Source: Serpula lacrymans var. lacrymans S7.9
Taxonomy: Eukaryota; Basidiomycota; Agaricomycetes; Boletales; Serpulaceae
Length of the DNA stretch: 64,000 nucleotides
Assembly: GCF_000218685.1 (NCBI RefSeq)
Contig: NW_006763296.1
Coordinates: forward strand, 2,190,907-2,254,906
Reading direction: 5' to 3'
Shown here: positions 44,220 to 58,100 of the stretch, piece by piece
Layout of the letters: each line of letters opens with the position of its first letter
Position numbering within the stretch: position 1 is the first letter of the stretch
Made by a program: the position numbers and the translations under genes
The notes under the pieces: generated by a model
Database searches by the model: none
Told to the model about the DNA's origin: nothing
The model's input: the letters and a program-made list of their open reading frames with translations, nothing else

Positions 44220-47215
44220 ATGGCTCAACCCAAGGAGTCTCTCGTCGTATTGCCCCCACCCTTTGTCGTTGTCAACGGCGTGGACAGCGTCCGCAGGATA
44301 GATGCGTTTTCTCGATCTCCCTCTGTTAATATCAAACCTGGCTTGATCTATCGTGGTGCCGACCCCATAAATATCACAGATATAGGAAAAGCAGAACTCG
44401 CTACACTCGGAGTCAACACTATCATTGATATACGCTTACCCGATGACTCTGAAGCATCAACCTATTCAGAGATTGCTGACATGTGAGCATCTTCTGCATG
44501 TTTTCTATATTGACGCATAATAAACCGCCCGTTTGCATTAGGCTTGAGGTCTATCAAAAACAACCGATACAAGTAAGTTCTTTCTAGTCAAGCAGAAAGC
44601 CAGTGTACTCACGAATAATTGTGGTAGGCTTTCATCACTGCATATGCGAATATACTGCAAACAAATGGAGAGGGCTTCAAACTTTTCTTCATGCATCTCA
44701 GGGACAAGCCCAACGAGCCAGTCCTAGTCCATTGCTCGGGTGAGTCGCGTACAATCGCTGGCAACTAATCAAACTATAGGTATTAACTTTGGATTCAGCT
44801 GGAAAGGACAGGACAGGAGTAGTGATAGCTCTGCTATTAATGGTACGGTATTTTTTTCTCTCTGTATGCCATAAGTTGATATATCCCGACTTTAGATTCT
44901 GGGCGTCCGCGATGAAGTCATCATTGAAGATTATGCTCTGTCGACTATTGGCTTGAAATCTGCAATGCCAAAGTTGGTGGCACAGTTTGAAGCTAATAAT
45001 CAGGCATATAAGGACAATCCTATAGGGTTGAAGAACTTCCTTGGTGCATTGTGAGTTTGCATTGACCATAACTCAGGCTGGTTTGCTTATTAACCGCTCA
45101 AGCCCTGAGACCATGGTTGCGACACTGATGATGGTGCGAGAAATATTTGGCGGAGCAGAGAATTATTGCAAGAAGTATATGCAACTGGAAAGCGCGGACA
45201 TCAACAAAATTCGCGAGAATGTGCTCTCGCCGTTCGTTTTCATCGAGGGCGTGGACAACGTCCGCAGCATAGACGCTTTTGCTGGATCTTCCTCTGTCAA
45301 TATCAAATCAGGCTTGATCTATCGCGGTGCCGACACCATAGGGATGACAGATATTGGGAAAGCAGAGCTTGATAAACGCGGAGTCGACACTATCATCGAT
45401 GTTCGCTTACCTGATGACTCTGAAACAACTGATTCGACGATTGCTGAGATGTGGGTTTTTTTTTTGGCTATGTTTATGTATTGACATATAACCATTCGAC
45501 TGTTTGCATTAGGCTTGAGGTCTACGAAAAGCACCCACTACAAGTAAGTTCTTTCTAGTCAAGCAGAGAGTAAATATGCTAACCAATAGCTGTGGTAGGC
45601 TTTTGTCCAAACATACGCCGAGACACTGCAAACAAATGGAGAGGGCTTCAAACGTTTATTCACTCACCTTAGGGACAATCCTAACAAGCCGGTTCTAGTC
45701 CACTGTTCTGGTGAATCACTTCCAACCATCCAATTGAAACCTTGTCATTGACTTTGAATTCAGCTGGAAAGGACCGGACAGGGTTAGCAATTGCTCTGCT
45801 TCTAATGGTACAGATACCTTCTTTCCCACTCTATGCAATTTCACACTTGCCATTTTTAGATCCTCGGTGTCCACGACAATAACGTAATTGAAGATTATGC
45901 TCTGTCAGGCATTGGCTTAGGGTCTGCGATGCCGAGCATGATGGCAGGGTTTGAAGATCGTAACCAGGCGTATAAAGACAATCCCGAAGGATTGAAGAAT
46001 TTCCTTGGTGCATTGTGAGTTGGCTTTGACCGTTAATCGGACTGTTGCTTATCATCCGGTCAAGTCCTGAGACCATGGCTGCGACATTGGTGTTAATAAG
46101 GGAGGTATTTGGCGGAGCAGAGAACTATTGCAAGGAGTATATGGGGTTAGAAATTGCAGATATAGACAAAATTCGGCAGAACGTGCTTCAGCCTTTGCCT
46201 CCTCCGTTTGTTTTCATCGACGGCGTAGACAATGTCCGCACTGTGGATGTCTCTGCGAGGTCTCCATTTGTCAAGGTCAAGCCAGGCATCATTTATCGGG
46301 GCGCCGATACCGTAGGGATAACGCAATATGGGAAAGGACAACTTTTCGAACGTCGAATTGAAACCATCGTTGATGTGCGCTTAGAGGATGGCTCTGATGA
46401 TGGTTCGGATGTTGCTGAGACGTGAGTCTGTTCAGTATATTTCTGCATTGGCGTATAACTAACCGACTGTTCGCATTAGACTTGAGGTCTACGAAAAGCA
46501 CCCACTACAAGTAAGTTCGTTTTAGTCAAGCAAAGAGTCAATATGCTAACAGATAGCTGTGGTAGGCTTTTATCCAAGCATACGCCGAGACACTGCATAC
46601 AAATGGAGAGGGCTTCAAACGTTTCTTTACTTATCTTAGGGACAATCCCGACAAGCCGGTTTTAGTCCATTGCTCTGGTGAGTCGTTTCCAACTATCCAA
46701 TCTAAACCTTGTCATTGACTTTGAATTCAGCTGGAAAGGACCGGACAGGAATAGCAATTGCTCTACTTCTAATGGTACGAAAAGCTCTCTCATAGAGTGT
46801 GCGATAGACTTACCCTCCCCAATTTTAGGTTTTGGGTATTCAGTATGACGACATCATTGCAGATTATGCATTGTCGGGCGTTGGCTTACAGTCTGCAATG
46901 CCGAGGTTGATAGAGGAGTTTGAAGCACGTGACGTAGCATATCAGAACAATCCTAAAGGGTTAACGAATTTCCTTAGTGCACCGTGAGTCTGTCATCATT
47001 TTAGCCTGGCTATTGTACTCACTATTCCTTCCAGTCCTGAGGCAATGGCTGCGACACTGGTGTTGATAAGAGAAAAGTTTGGTGGAGCAGAGAATTACTG
47101 CAAGGAGTATATGCAGTTAGGAAGCAAGGACATGGAGAAAATTCGCCAGAACTTGTGCTTGAAAGTGCCTCAACCTCGACCGACGAAGTTTAGTCGCAGC
47201 CATAACGCGATGTAA
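44220..47215 (+). CDS. Triple-domain tyrosine/serine phosphatase (three tandem Y_phosphatase3 domains)
   Basis: One gene encodes three consecutive phosphatase domains of a family that is normally single-domain. It starts MAQPKESLVVLPPPFVVVNG at 44220. Each unit has F[VI]NGVD-type sequence, G.IYRGAD, TI[IV]D[VI]RL, NGEGFK, the P-loop HCSAGKDRTG (split by an intron after HCS), EDYALS..GL.SAMP, and GGAENYCK.Y at its end. Unit 1 runs into unit 2 (ENVLSPFVFIEGVD, about 45218), and unit 2 into unit 3 (QNVLQPLPPPFVFIDGVD, about 46180), each inside one open exon, so the fusion does not depend on splicing guesses. Units repeat every ~973 bp, introns included. All three catalytic Cys and Arg are kept. 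It ends PTKFSRSHNAM at 47213. The family acts on phosphotyrosine/serine or phosphoinositides; the substrate is unknown. Confidence 0.85.
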
Positions 47216-48589
47216 CTGCTATTGCAGCACCGTAACCGCTTGAAACGTACCGGATCTTCTCTCAGCTTCATTATTCACCATATTCATATCATTTCTTGAA
47301 TATTGTCTCTCACCATGTGACTGACCACCACACTCCTTTCGACAAACTCAAGCGCACCATTCATTTGTTATTATTTTCCTTCATATTCTTCATATTTGCT
47401 AGTTATCGTTGTCAGTAGGCTGAGAAAGCTATCGTTTGATATAGACACCCATAATAGATATTTATACCAGTTGACCCTCGTGACCCTGACCATGGGCCAC
47501 TCTTATGTTCAGCAGCAATTGCACCTTACATCTGTGGCGTCAGTTGCCACAATAAATAATCGTCGAATAAGTCCTCACGAGACTTGACGCGGACGACGAC
47601 AATCATAATCCATGCATAGTCCATGCATATTCTCTTGCGTTACATAAAACTAGCAACGAATTCTATACCCACGGAACACTCTGTAGTGTTCGGTTTGACT
47701 ATCTACCCATTGATATTGTTGGGCTACTACGTGCCGCAAAGTAGGATGTAACTCGGACAAGGGCGGTCCCGCTTACAATCTACGAAACACGATATCACAG
47801 CGAGTCTACATCATCGACGCAAGTGGTATCTAGTTATTTGTTCAGGAAAACAAGCGAATGCAAGGAGCAGAGAGTAATATGGCAGATATTAATAGAAGAC
47901 GACTACCAAACAGGTGTCTTTCTGATTTCTGCACTGGTTGAAATGTATCAGCACATTTCCGGCCGATCAATACTCGGAGCTGTGCAAATACTGGGATTGA
48001 AGGTAAACATATGTCGGTGCCGCGTCTATGGCATCTATGGCAAGATTAGGAAGAACGTAATGATGGTGAGTCACCTCTCGGTTGTCGTCCACGCCCCCCT
48101 CTCTAACCCAGTAGAGCTGCGGTAGCTTATGGCAAGTGACCTATATCTGTCGAGCTATCACTTGGAACAACATCGACACTGCTAATTCAGTATCAGTCAG
48201 TGGAAGCCGGGATCCATATCAATCATATGCAAAGATATCAATGACCCATCTACGCACATGCTTCATTCAAGGCTTCCGTCCATTCATAATGTTCAAATTC
48301 ATATTCAGCGCCGCAACTTATTCCCGGCATCTTCAATAAAATCTTCCGCATTGATCATCATGATTACGATTTGGGGTTAGAATAGGGGTGAGGTGTACAG
48401 CCGAAGATACGCAGTGCCCCTAGCGTTAGATCCCGGGTGGCGGTGTTGTAGTCTGGGTGTCGTCGTCGTTTATAATGACTCTTCCCGAACAGCATGTTTA
48501 TAATGTCAGCACGCTCTCCCTCCTCCGCAGTCTGTTTCTCTGTCTGAAAGTCGTGCTAGCCTTTCTTTCGTCCCACCGAGCTGCCCGCT
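47216..48589. other. Intergenic, no gene seen
   Basis: Several short open frames (for example 47823-48125) lack family resemblance or clear splice partners. No repeat family recognised. Confidence 0.4.
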
Positions 48590-49143
48590 ATGAAGTTCGC
48601 GTTCTTCCGTCGGAAAAAGAGTGACAAAGAAACCTCTTGGGAGGTAGTCGGTTGTATAGCCATCGATCCCGTGCCCGTGTACGACGACGACGACGGTAAG
48701 TGCTTCGCTTGCCTACCTTCGCCGTAATCAACTCATCACCAAATACACGCAGACCTCGACATCAGTTATGTCAGGGAGATGGACACGTGTGGGACATACG
48801 TCTTCGACAATCTGAAGCACTTCCCCAGTAAAGCCCAGCTTGCTAATGCAGTGCTCTTCGCTCAGCAGCAGCTCTTGCACGAGGTGGCGAGAGGGAACTA
48901 TCATGTTCTGCTTCTCGAAGGGTGAGTACTTTTCTTTCCCTCTGTCATCACCCCTATCTCATGTTCATGGCATTCGTTAACCATACTGTATCCAGCTGGC
49001 AGCTTACACTCTTTAGGAGAGGCAAGCGGCACCGTATAAAAGTCGAGTATACGGGCCGCCCGGCTCACCTATCAGGAAAGATACCGCCTCTCCGCCCTCC
49101 ACCTTTTATGGCTGTCCTCAAGGGGCAGCATCTCTTCTCCTAG
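48590..49143 (+). CDS. Small hypothetical cytosolic protein
   Basis: It starts MKFAFFRRKKSDKETSWEVV at 48590 with an acidic stretch VPVYDDDD. A GTAAGT intron follows, then LDISYVREMDTCGTYVFDNL, KHFPSKAQLANAVLFAQQQL and NYHVLLLEG. A second intron (GTGAGT ... TCCAG) leads to WQLTLFRRGKRHRIKVEYTG and a Pro-rich end, RPPPFMAVLKGQHLFS, stopping at 49143. Splice phases agree at both junctions (the second completes a Gly codon). About 140 residues, no signal peptide and no known domain. The C-terminus resembles a short beta-rich, basic module. Probably lineage-restricted. Confidence 0.65.
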
Positions 49144-49355
49144 ATTATCTCAGTAGATCTGGTCGTCTTGGTGTATCATTTACTTTTTGCGAGATCCGCG
49201 AGTGAGGCCCACTACATCGTGTATTTCTACCATAATCGTCCTGCTGCATTCGTGTACAGCTACAACATCAACTTATTCATCGCTGCTCAATCATATCAAG
49301 CAATATTGTTTTTGTTTGAGACTCACCTGATCGCAAGCTTTATAGACTCATGATC

Positions 49356-51013
49356 TCACCCGCTCCACAGATGCAAAACGTGATCGTAAAACGAACAGCT
49401 AGCAATCAAACTCTCGCTTTCCCCACTCTCGTTCCCACGTCCAACTGCAGCATCATCAAAACACCAATCCACACCATACGCCAAACTCTCATGCTCATCA
49501 AACCTCTTCACTACCTCCCATCCTTCTCCTCCTTTTACAAATTCTTCTTCTTTCACAATGCCTACAAGGTCCATGCTAAATCGAACGATCTTGAACCCGT
49601 CATGCATACATGCCACTAACAAATCATCCTTCCGCCTTGGAGATGGGTGCCACTTCACGCGCCAAGCACCACCGCCCACATCCGCTTCTACAACCGGCAC
49701 GAGTGGCTTACGGACGTCGAACAGGCGTACCGTGTTATCGTAGCTAGTCGATTCACATACATCAGACAAACAATACAACGCCATAGATGAATGAGCGGCA
49801 ACAGATAGGAGTGGGTTTGTTGAGGAGAAAATGAGGACGAGACTGCGCACCTGCCTACAGCTACGAGGTGCTCAACGTGTGGATGGGACTGGATAGTCGT
49901 AATTCCGGCGTCGAAACTAGGGTATTCTTCGAATTGAGCAATCCCTAAAAGGGTTTGAATGAATGTGGGACGTACCGTTTATTGACAAACGTGGGCCTAT
50001 CAAAGCCCTGCCGCACGTCCCATCCTTTCATTTTCAAATCGTCTCCACCTACAAGTCCAATAAAATGAGTAGAAGCCTCATCACACGCGAGAATAAGAGG
50101 CTATATACGACTTGCCAGAGTATATAACGTTGGTATTCCAATAATCCCATGCTGCGATCCAAGGCTCGTAGTCATGTGCATGCCATGAGTCGCTCATGGC
50201 CATTGTAGACTCGGCAGGGCGTAAGATGCAGAGAGAGCCATTGGATAGGGATACGACTAACGAGCTGATATCGCTGCTGGAAAACGCAAAATAAAAGGGG
50301 GGCACGTATTTTAGCCTGAATGGGCTGTGAGTGTAAATAGACGTACGTTGTAGCATAACGGCGGTTCGACCAATCAAGTGAGAGGCACAGAACGTCTTCC
50401 GCGTCTGGTACGCATGGTATGCGAACGGTCTGCGAGAGTCTTCGCTGTCAAAAAGCAGTTGGCATATTTCTTTTTGGGCATCGAGAACCAGATAGTGCTC
50501 TTACCTCGTCGGCTCGCCATTCATGCAGTGTGATATTCCCTTCTGCATCTGCGATACCAAGAAGTGGGCTAGCTCCCGCAGGTCTATGACACCTATCTAT
50601 CATTCGTCAACTCGACAGGTACACTACCAAACGGAGTGCATTCACCACTTCATATCGAGCACAGCTGGAAGTGAAAATTCTTGAATTTGTTGGCTGCAAA
50701 AATACATGAACGACGGTAAATAGAAGGTAAGTTTGGATGCGAAAATAAAGACTAGAAAAGAGGGAACGCACAACTCCTTGCCATCGCGCGAAATCACTTC
50801 AAATACTAGACATTTTCCGCGTCTGATCTGTTTACGCTTTACTTGTTCCACATCGTTAGACTCTAGTACTTCTTCTGTAGACTTTAATATTGCGGATGGA
50901 TCTGGCTCAGGCTGTTCTAACTTGTAAGTCCCGCATACGAAAATGTCACGGGCATCATCGTTTGGGCAGAACTCGATGGAATCAGCGGGGTAGACTGTGT
51001 CGAACGGTGCCAT
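49356..51013 (-). CDS. DPH7: Diphthine methyltransferase, WD40 protein DPH7/WDR85
   Basis: WD-repeat methylesterase acting in the penultimate stage of diphthamide synthesis on eEF2. It starts MAPFDTVYPADSIEFCPNDD at 51013, followed by the family hallmark DIFVCGTYKLEQ. After a charged linker come PAVLDMKW, GIADAEGNITLHEW, SSDISSLVVSLSNGSLCILR, WHAHDYEPWIAAWDYWN and VIYSGGDDLKMKGWDVR. The rest reads GITTIQSHPHVEHLVAVGSY, DNTVRLFDVRKP, GGGAWRVKWHP and SLAYGVDWCFD. The diagnostic end is ASCSFYDHVLHLWSG, stopping at 49356. The GGDD..GWD and SCSFYD..LH.W motifs are typical of Dph7. Six or so short introns. Divergent from the next gene, 306 bp apart. Confidence 0.9.
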
Positions 51014-51318
51014 AGTTATAAGCTATATGCGCCAATCCTTGTGCTCGATGTCGACCACGATGTCCAAGCTGTGACTAGTGACTGTCAGTGTCCAGAACCG
51101 TGGTGGGCGCGCTGATCTGATAAGTTACCAAGTACCACGATGGCGGTGTGTGGGACTGATGTTCGGCTAATGCCGTGAACGCTGCGCTGCAGTCACAGTT
51201 TACTACTTACCCTTGTTCACGTCTTTTATCTTCATATCCAGCATATTCAGTAGCCAGCACTCGCTAGCTATCGTCCCTCATTTTTAATATCTAGGAAACC
51301 AACGTTTGACATTTGACA

Positions 51319-52082
51319 ATGGCAGAGTTTATCCAGGGACTCGACCCTTCGAAACTGGTTCTCGTTCAGACCGTTCGTGCCTGCGTTTTTCGAACATTTC
51401 ACCAGTAACTCTAACATGGGAGTGAATGTTTCACAGGTGTTGTCTTTCGCCATCAGCCCATTTGCAGCTCCAGTATATAACCTGCCTATATTTCTCTTCG
51501 GCATGTATGCCCAAGAAAGCGCCGAGGCAGTCCAGTCTTTAAAAACAGTGTGTTCCCAAAAAGTTTCTAATTCCTGTACGTGTACTCAAACCCCAATGTT
51601 TGCAGTTCACTGGTATTCTCAGCATCTCCACTATATTCGACATCATCTGGATGGTTAGGAACCATCAACATGGGTTCATCAGATTCATCACTATCGTGAT
51701 ACTGATTCTCAAGGTCAGCGCCCTAGAACTCAGTCTCATCCATAGTGTGGTTTTTTGTTGACGAATTATTGGATTCTTCTTCAGCTTCCTACCATGGCTG
51801 CTTTCGCTGTTGCTCTCCGTCAGAGGGGAGCCCAGTTCTCTGGTCTGGGAGCAAATCTTTCCGGCCCCACTGGTGAGTCTCGCACTAGATCTTTTCTTTT
51901 CATTCTAACGCCAACGTTATCTAGTGTGGTCGATGCCTGGCGGATTCACTTCAAGCAGTCGAGACGGATACCAAGTAGTCGACGACGAGCCTCGCGCGCC
52001 TCAGCCCAAAGCTACTGCACCCCCAACCCAGCCCAGCACTCCCGCCAACCCTTCCATGGCTGGCGCCTACCAATCTGTATAA
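51319..52082 (+). CDS. Small multi-pass membrane protein, tentatively AGTRAP-like, with apparent frameshift
   Basis: The only nearby ATG (51319) reads MAEFIQGL, but the conserved-looking continuation, TLRNWFSFRPFVPAFFEHFT, is one frame off, starting about codon 9. The body is coherent: NMGVNVSQVLSFAISPFAAP, LFGMYAQESAEAVQSLKT, then after an intron FTGILSISTIFDIIWMVRN and FIRFITIVILILK. After another intron: LPTMAAFAVALRQRGAQFSG, and finally VWSMPGGFTSSSRDGYQVVD, ending at 52082 with a Pro-rich tail. Four hydrophobic segments and the IFDIIW...RF...I.LL.K pattern recall AGTRAP-family proteins (type I angiotensin receptor-associated), a tentative link. Splice sites GTGTGT, GTCAGC and GTGAGT with proper acceptors give consistent phases. 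Confidence 0.65.
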
Positions 52083-52165
52083 GGATAAGCGTCTACCACT
52101 CTAGACAGTTTCTCATCCTACGTATAATTTAGCGCGTTTGAGTATTCTCATTGTATGTTTCCGAG

Positions 52166-55100
52166 CTACAAAAGGTCGTCTGTTCGTTCGTAGGAATATT
52201 CTTGACTAAACTCGATATCGTCCATTAAACCCCATAAACCTTCCAAAAATTCGCTTTTCGATACTGCTTTCGTCCTCTCGAAAAACCAGGGACAGTCATA
52301 GTTCTCGCATCGGATGGGCTCCGCAGCAGCTGAGGCAGTACAAGATACGCAGATTTGTTGGGTGTTGAGCATTCTACTTTCAGCTTTGTATATGCGTCCG
52401 AGAAGAGCTGGAATAACCGTTTGCGGGTCCCTTCGACAGGCATCGCATATGCCTAAGAAGTACAGATAGTTTACGAGATTTCAAGCAATTGATCCCCTCC
52501 AAGAGCTTACCTTCCTGGGCCAGTGCACCGCAATGGAGACATTGGGAACTCTGAAAATGTTCGTCGATCTTGAACTTGTTGGTTGTATTGCCTTTGTTTT
52601 TTCTGGGCGACAATGAAAGAGGATCAACTTGATCGACTTTCATGGTTTTTGGCATCTCGTCGTACCAGGCCCTAACATCAGCACCGACGAGATTGAAGAT
52701 GCGTTCCAGTGGTGGAATCAGCACTCTAGAAATATAATATGCTCCGTCCAGACTTAAACGGCTATCACCCAGAACAACTGTAAGTCACTGCCCATACAAA
52801 TGAGGTCGGGAATGCAGGTACCGATTGCGTAGACATTCCTCTGGGGAGACCGCTCTGTCTACCAGTCGTGATTGAGGCTCTCCTTTAACGATGACATATG
52901 GCACGCGCTCCCCGTACTGAGGTTCGTCATTCTCATCTTGCATTATTCGCCTAGCTGCCACAGTGGCCCCTGGGGGAGGTGGTACCTTATCGCTGGATTC
53001 GAAGGATGATGCATTAATTTCACAAGGATAAATTCCCTGAGTAGCATACCTGTAGGTACCCAGTTTGACTTCTTTGGCAAAAACGAAGTCTTGTATCGAT
53101 ACCTTGTTCCGTAAAATCTTCAACCATGATCGGGTACAGTAATCCTTGACTTCACTGAGGTTTTGGGTTCGAAATAGAATTCTAAAATGATGTGAATTGT
53201 CAATGTCAATATAGAGTTTCAGAGCGAACCCACTTTAAACAAGTCTCGGTCATTTTCTGTTGTGCAGCTACGCCGTCGCGACGTACTGTTTCAATGCCTT
53301 TGGCGTCGAATACAGGCACAGAATCATCAGGGTTTTCATACTTGAATCCCACATATCGTTTCTTAGCCATTAGGACGCAAGGAAGATACACCTTCAAAGC
53401 TTGTCAACAATATTCGCCCTTTGTTCATCGAGTTAGCTGACCTTTTCAAACTTAAGTTTCACCGGAGCAGGATTCATGGCAGTTATCGTATCTGCCATAT
53501 CTTGTCCAATTCTAAAGGCTTGTTCTTTAGTTTTCCCTGGAAGATAAATGAATAGCGAGTCTGTATCTCCATAGACCACTTTTCCCCCCCACTTTTTGGT
53601 TGCATTGATGATCCGCACAGCCTAGGACCCCTCAGATTACATACACCAATACGCAGACAGAACTAACCTTTTCTAGAGTTTCGCGACCGCTCTGAACAAT
53701 GCTATCCGCGATCTCAACCGCAGGCATACGACCGGAATAGGTAGCACTAGTGTAGCCATAAGTGACATTCGCGATGTACTTCAGACTCAGCTGTCGAGCA
53801 TCCAGAATTCTGCCCAGAGCCTACAGCGAAGAATTTAAGTCAACAAGCATCCGTCGGAATAAAAGATAGTCTACCTTGTTCCCTCTAGCGCTCTTCATGG
53901 CCTGTTTTACCATAACTCGCGTTTCCAAGAGCTCTGTCAACATTCTACCCAAAAGACCTTTACGCACATCCGACTTAACATACATAATGCCATTCGGAGC
54001 CACTATAAACAGGGAAATGCCTTAGCTTAGGATGGTGACAGCATGCATGAATCTGAACTTCACCTGTAATGTGGTCTTGCAGCTTCTGAAGCAGGCCTGC
54101 TGGATGGTGAAGCTCTGTAACACCGAATTTATTTTGACCTTGGAATTCTCCGACACGGCCGAGACAGGTAGAATAACAATAATTATATGCAATCATGATA
54201 GAAGGATACAATGACTGAAAGTCCAAAACGACTAGTGGTCCATTGTAAAATGCTGACAGAGGTTCCATAATTAAAGGCATGCATTCAGCAGCGTTCTGCT
54301 TGCCGACCTGGGATGCTATTGAGTATCGTGGGGGAGAGAAATAGAATAGTCAGTTATACTAACATCTTCTTTACTAGGAGACAAAAGTACAAAGCTCTCG
54401 GGCTTAGCAATTCGGAACATGAACGATTCCACTTTGAACTGAGAGCCACGACTTATAACGGAGAAAAAATCTACTCCGAATACGCGCGCAAATTCCCTGT
54501 GAATCCAGCCATATGTTCGAATAAAGAGCAAAGTGAGGAGAAGAAATCTGCTTACGCGTTCTTCGTGACAGTTTCGGCCTCGTCCAATATGTCAAGTACA
54601 GTCGAGGTGCGTTCTGATAAATGTCGTAACAAACGCGATGTGTGCACAGGATCGGAACTTTTGTACCATTCTGTCAGTGTCGAGAAGCTATAGCGTGGTA
54701 TCCTGTAGACGACGACGATCAGCTAAGCCAAAATGAAAACATGTGGGACAGACCTCCGCTTAAGTATATGAAAAGCTACATTCTCAAATGTATATATTCC
54801 AAGGTTCTGCTCAACTTGCATGATTCTCCATACGTTGAAAACATGTCGACCAATGACTTGAAAGGTAGAGGATGTTCTCAATCCCCACTGGTCATTACCA
54901 CCAGTATTATTTCTACTAGGGGCACGTGCAATTAACTCTCCGATTTCAAAGCCTGATTCGAAGCGTTCGCATCCACTTTGGTTAATGTAAAGATGATGAA
55001 ACTGATTCACGTACCATAATGTCGACCTCTAGAATTCACGTATCCCCAGGATGCTGTTTGCACCTCCCATCCAACGACAATATCAGGGTCGACGTCTATC

Positions 55101-58100
55101 ACAATATCAATGACCTTGTTCAGCAACTCCAGTTCGTCCGGGACAACCTCCACACAGAAGTTGCGTAGTCTACGTGGGTCAAGACGTTCGTTTTTGACAA
55201 CAACCATACCTTTCTCGTAGTTCTCTGAGCGGCCATCAATAGAGAACGTATAGAAGACTGCAACGATTTCGTCTACATTCGCATCTGGCACACGATCACC
55301 ACGAGAAGGTGCTGTTAACAGGAGTGATGAGGAGAGGGGTAAGTGGGTCTATTGGTGGACACTTACTCACCGAAAACTTCAAGAGACAACATGGTCATGT
55401 TCTGGCTTTCGCGGACACTATACTCAGACCGCGCTCCTGCATCCAGTCTCGCTCCAGAGGGATTGGCTGGCGTTGGTCCCTCGATCTCAAGGATATGTAA
55501 ACGACTGTTGATATCCAAAGGAACCTGACAACATACCTGTGACTGTGGCCTTTCTCTATAGACTACGTGATGAGGGTTGGCATGAAGCCATCTCTTCACT
55601 TCTCTCACACTTGGGGGACAGCTTGCATATTCCCATCCTGACGTGCTGATTCGACTGGAATATCTTGATAACTTGCTTCTGTTCATGAGCGGAAGTCCAC
55701 CATCACGCCACTCTTCCAAATTTTGCACACCCTCTCCACCTTTAAGACGGTAGATGAGACCAGCATATTCTCTGGGATGATCGGGCGCATCACTATTCTT
55801 GGAGTAGAAAGGATCGCGATAAACCTTGCTAGGGATGCCGTATTGTTCACAACTGCTCAAAAGCTCGGATACGGACGGGGGTATTACTGAATAGACATAA
55901 ATGTTTGTGCTTGAGCGCATTGAGGCTGGGCTTGAATAAACATAACTGGGCGGCTTCACAGTCGGGGAGACCCACATTGACAGGGACGATGAACTTTGAG
56001 AGACGTTTGCATGACCTTCATGTGACGAATTTGCTTGCGACACACTACTTTCGCTACTGGTGATCGTAACGATGGGTACAATAGTTGGCAGTGGACAATT
56101 AATATCCGACTGCAATGTGACCTGATTAGCCTTATGGGTTACACCAATACCTTGAGAACTGGCATCAAGCTCCCTATTGTGAATCCAGTCAGGACAGCGC
56201 AGCACACGAAATTAAGGCAGACCTCAATTTGCTCAATGAATTACTGTGGAACTTATCGTCCATGATGACATCGTATACTAGAGAAAGGTCGGGGTGACTT
56301 CCCTTTTTCCTGCAAAGGAAGTCCACCTTCAGGGATAACAGCGGATACTATATAATGGAAACTTACTTCGTGGGGGATTCAGGATATGGTAATACTTTGC
56401 GTGACCTTGCCATAGAAGATAATGAGAAATGGAAAAAGCAATATGATTCAAAAATTTACTTCGTAGGTGTTTTCTGCTCAGGACTCTCAGAGCGACGAGG
56501 TCTTTTTCTCCTACAAATTTCCAATTAACAAGCAAGATATTCCGTGCCCTGGAAACATACCCCGCTAACTTCAGCCAAGCATCTTGGAAAGGGTTTGAAT
56601 GATTTGTTTCGATGGGTTTGCGAGGGGAACTTCGGAAGGTGTCAGTGTCACTATATATCACATAAAGTGTTAGACTAGTAAAACTGACCTGGAGGTGCCC
56701 CTCTGCGTGACGTTGGTAAAATCGTTGACTTCTGATTCTGCAAACAATTCAACTTCAGCACGAGGGCCGTCCTCGTCGCCAATCGTATCTTCTACTTCTT
56801 CATGACCAACAATATCGTTTTCACCAAATCGTTTTTCCCAGGCCCGTTCCTCTTTTTCTACAAGTTGGCTCATCTCCTGGCTAGACAGCATTTTTTCGTC
56901 GATATCAAGATCCATGTTCTGCGGAATCGTACTTTGTTGTTTCCAAGGTCCAGGAGCTGTCGCACTTTCGAACGGGTTTTCATCTTGAACCTGATGGATT
57001 GGGGTAATATGATTCGTATCCGTCTCGTGTTGTCCAGGTTTCCATGTCTTGTATTCAGCCTCCCAGAGCGCTTCAACACTTTCAAACGTAGTCATCACCC
57101 ATTTCTCCCATCGTTTGTTGCCACCCACTATGGCAGTAGGGACATCCTTTTCTTGTTCAATTTTCTTTCTGAGTTCGTCCCACCATCTCGCCTCGGCGAC
57201 CCATTCACCACCTTTTCCTCTTGAATTTTCACTAGGATCTACTGGTATATTCGGAGATGGAGTGAGACCGCTGGCTATCCGTCGCCGCCGCTCGTCTTCC
57301 CAAAGCTCTCGGACGCTCATCACGAAGGGTTCCTTGGGAAGAGAAGGCCCGGGAATAGTGAGTTTGTGATGCACATTGAGAGCCGTAAGCAGATGGCGGT
57401 TCAAAATTTGATGTGATATGACGTCTACCTCGAGAGACATGCGAGATTGACGAAAATGAGGAGACACCTTGGGAGAAGAAAAGGAACTGGCTTGTTGTCT
57501 GACTTCGGCGTCGTCGTCATGTCCGCGTTGATGAACCTCGCCCAAGTTAATCCAACCACAGCCATAAAGACCGAAATCGCACATAAACTGTAGTATATAA
57601 CTCAGATGACTTTCATAGACTCGAAATCTCGTCCGCATGACTGTCCCAGACTGCATTATAGTCACTGCGCGATTGACAATAGACGGGTCAGCCATGAGGA
57701 CTTTGAGGAAAGGCGTATAGGAAGAGTGAAATCCATAAAAATGGACACCTTTGACAAGAATGATCGCACGGACATACTGAGAATTTGTACTGGTCGGATT
57801 ACGCTTAGTAGAGATTGCAATAGCGTGATTTAAAGATACAGTGAGTTGCGCGATATAACGATTTACTATATGAGGGATCAGTGTCATAGATCTTGTACCC
57901 TATGATTAATCCTTAACTAACCAGAGTCTGGATTGATGGTTCCGTTGTATTCAATGAAGAAATAAGGATACACTTGATGAATGTGGACGCAAGCCTTTTG
58001 GTTTGTAGATGAGGGGCCGTATATTCGGATTATGGGTACGCGGGGTAAAGACGCATTGTCGAGAAGGCCAGGCTGCGCCAACGTATAGTCTATCTGGTTG

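Noticed and set aside
47823..48125. 100-codon open frame
   Set aside because: No recognisable family and no intron signals in phase; treated as chance.
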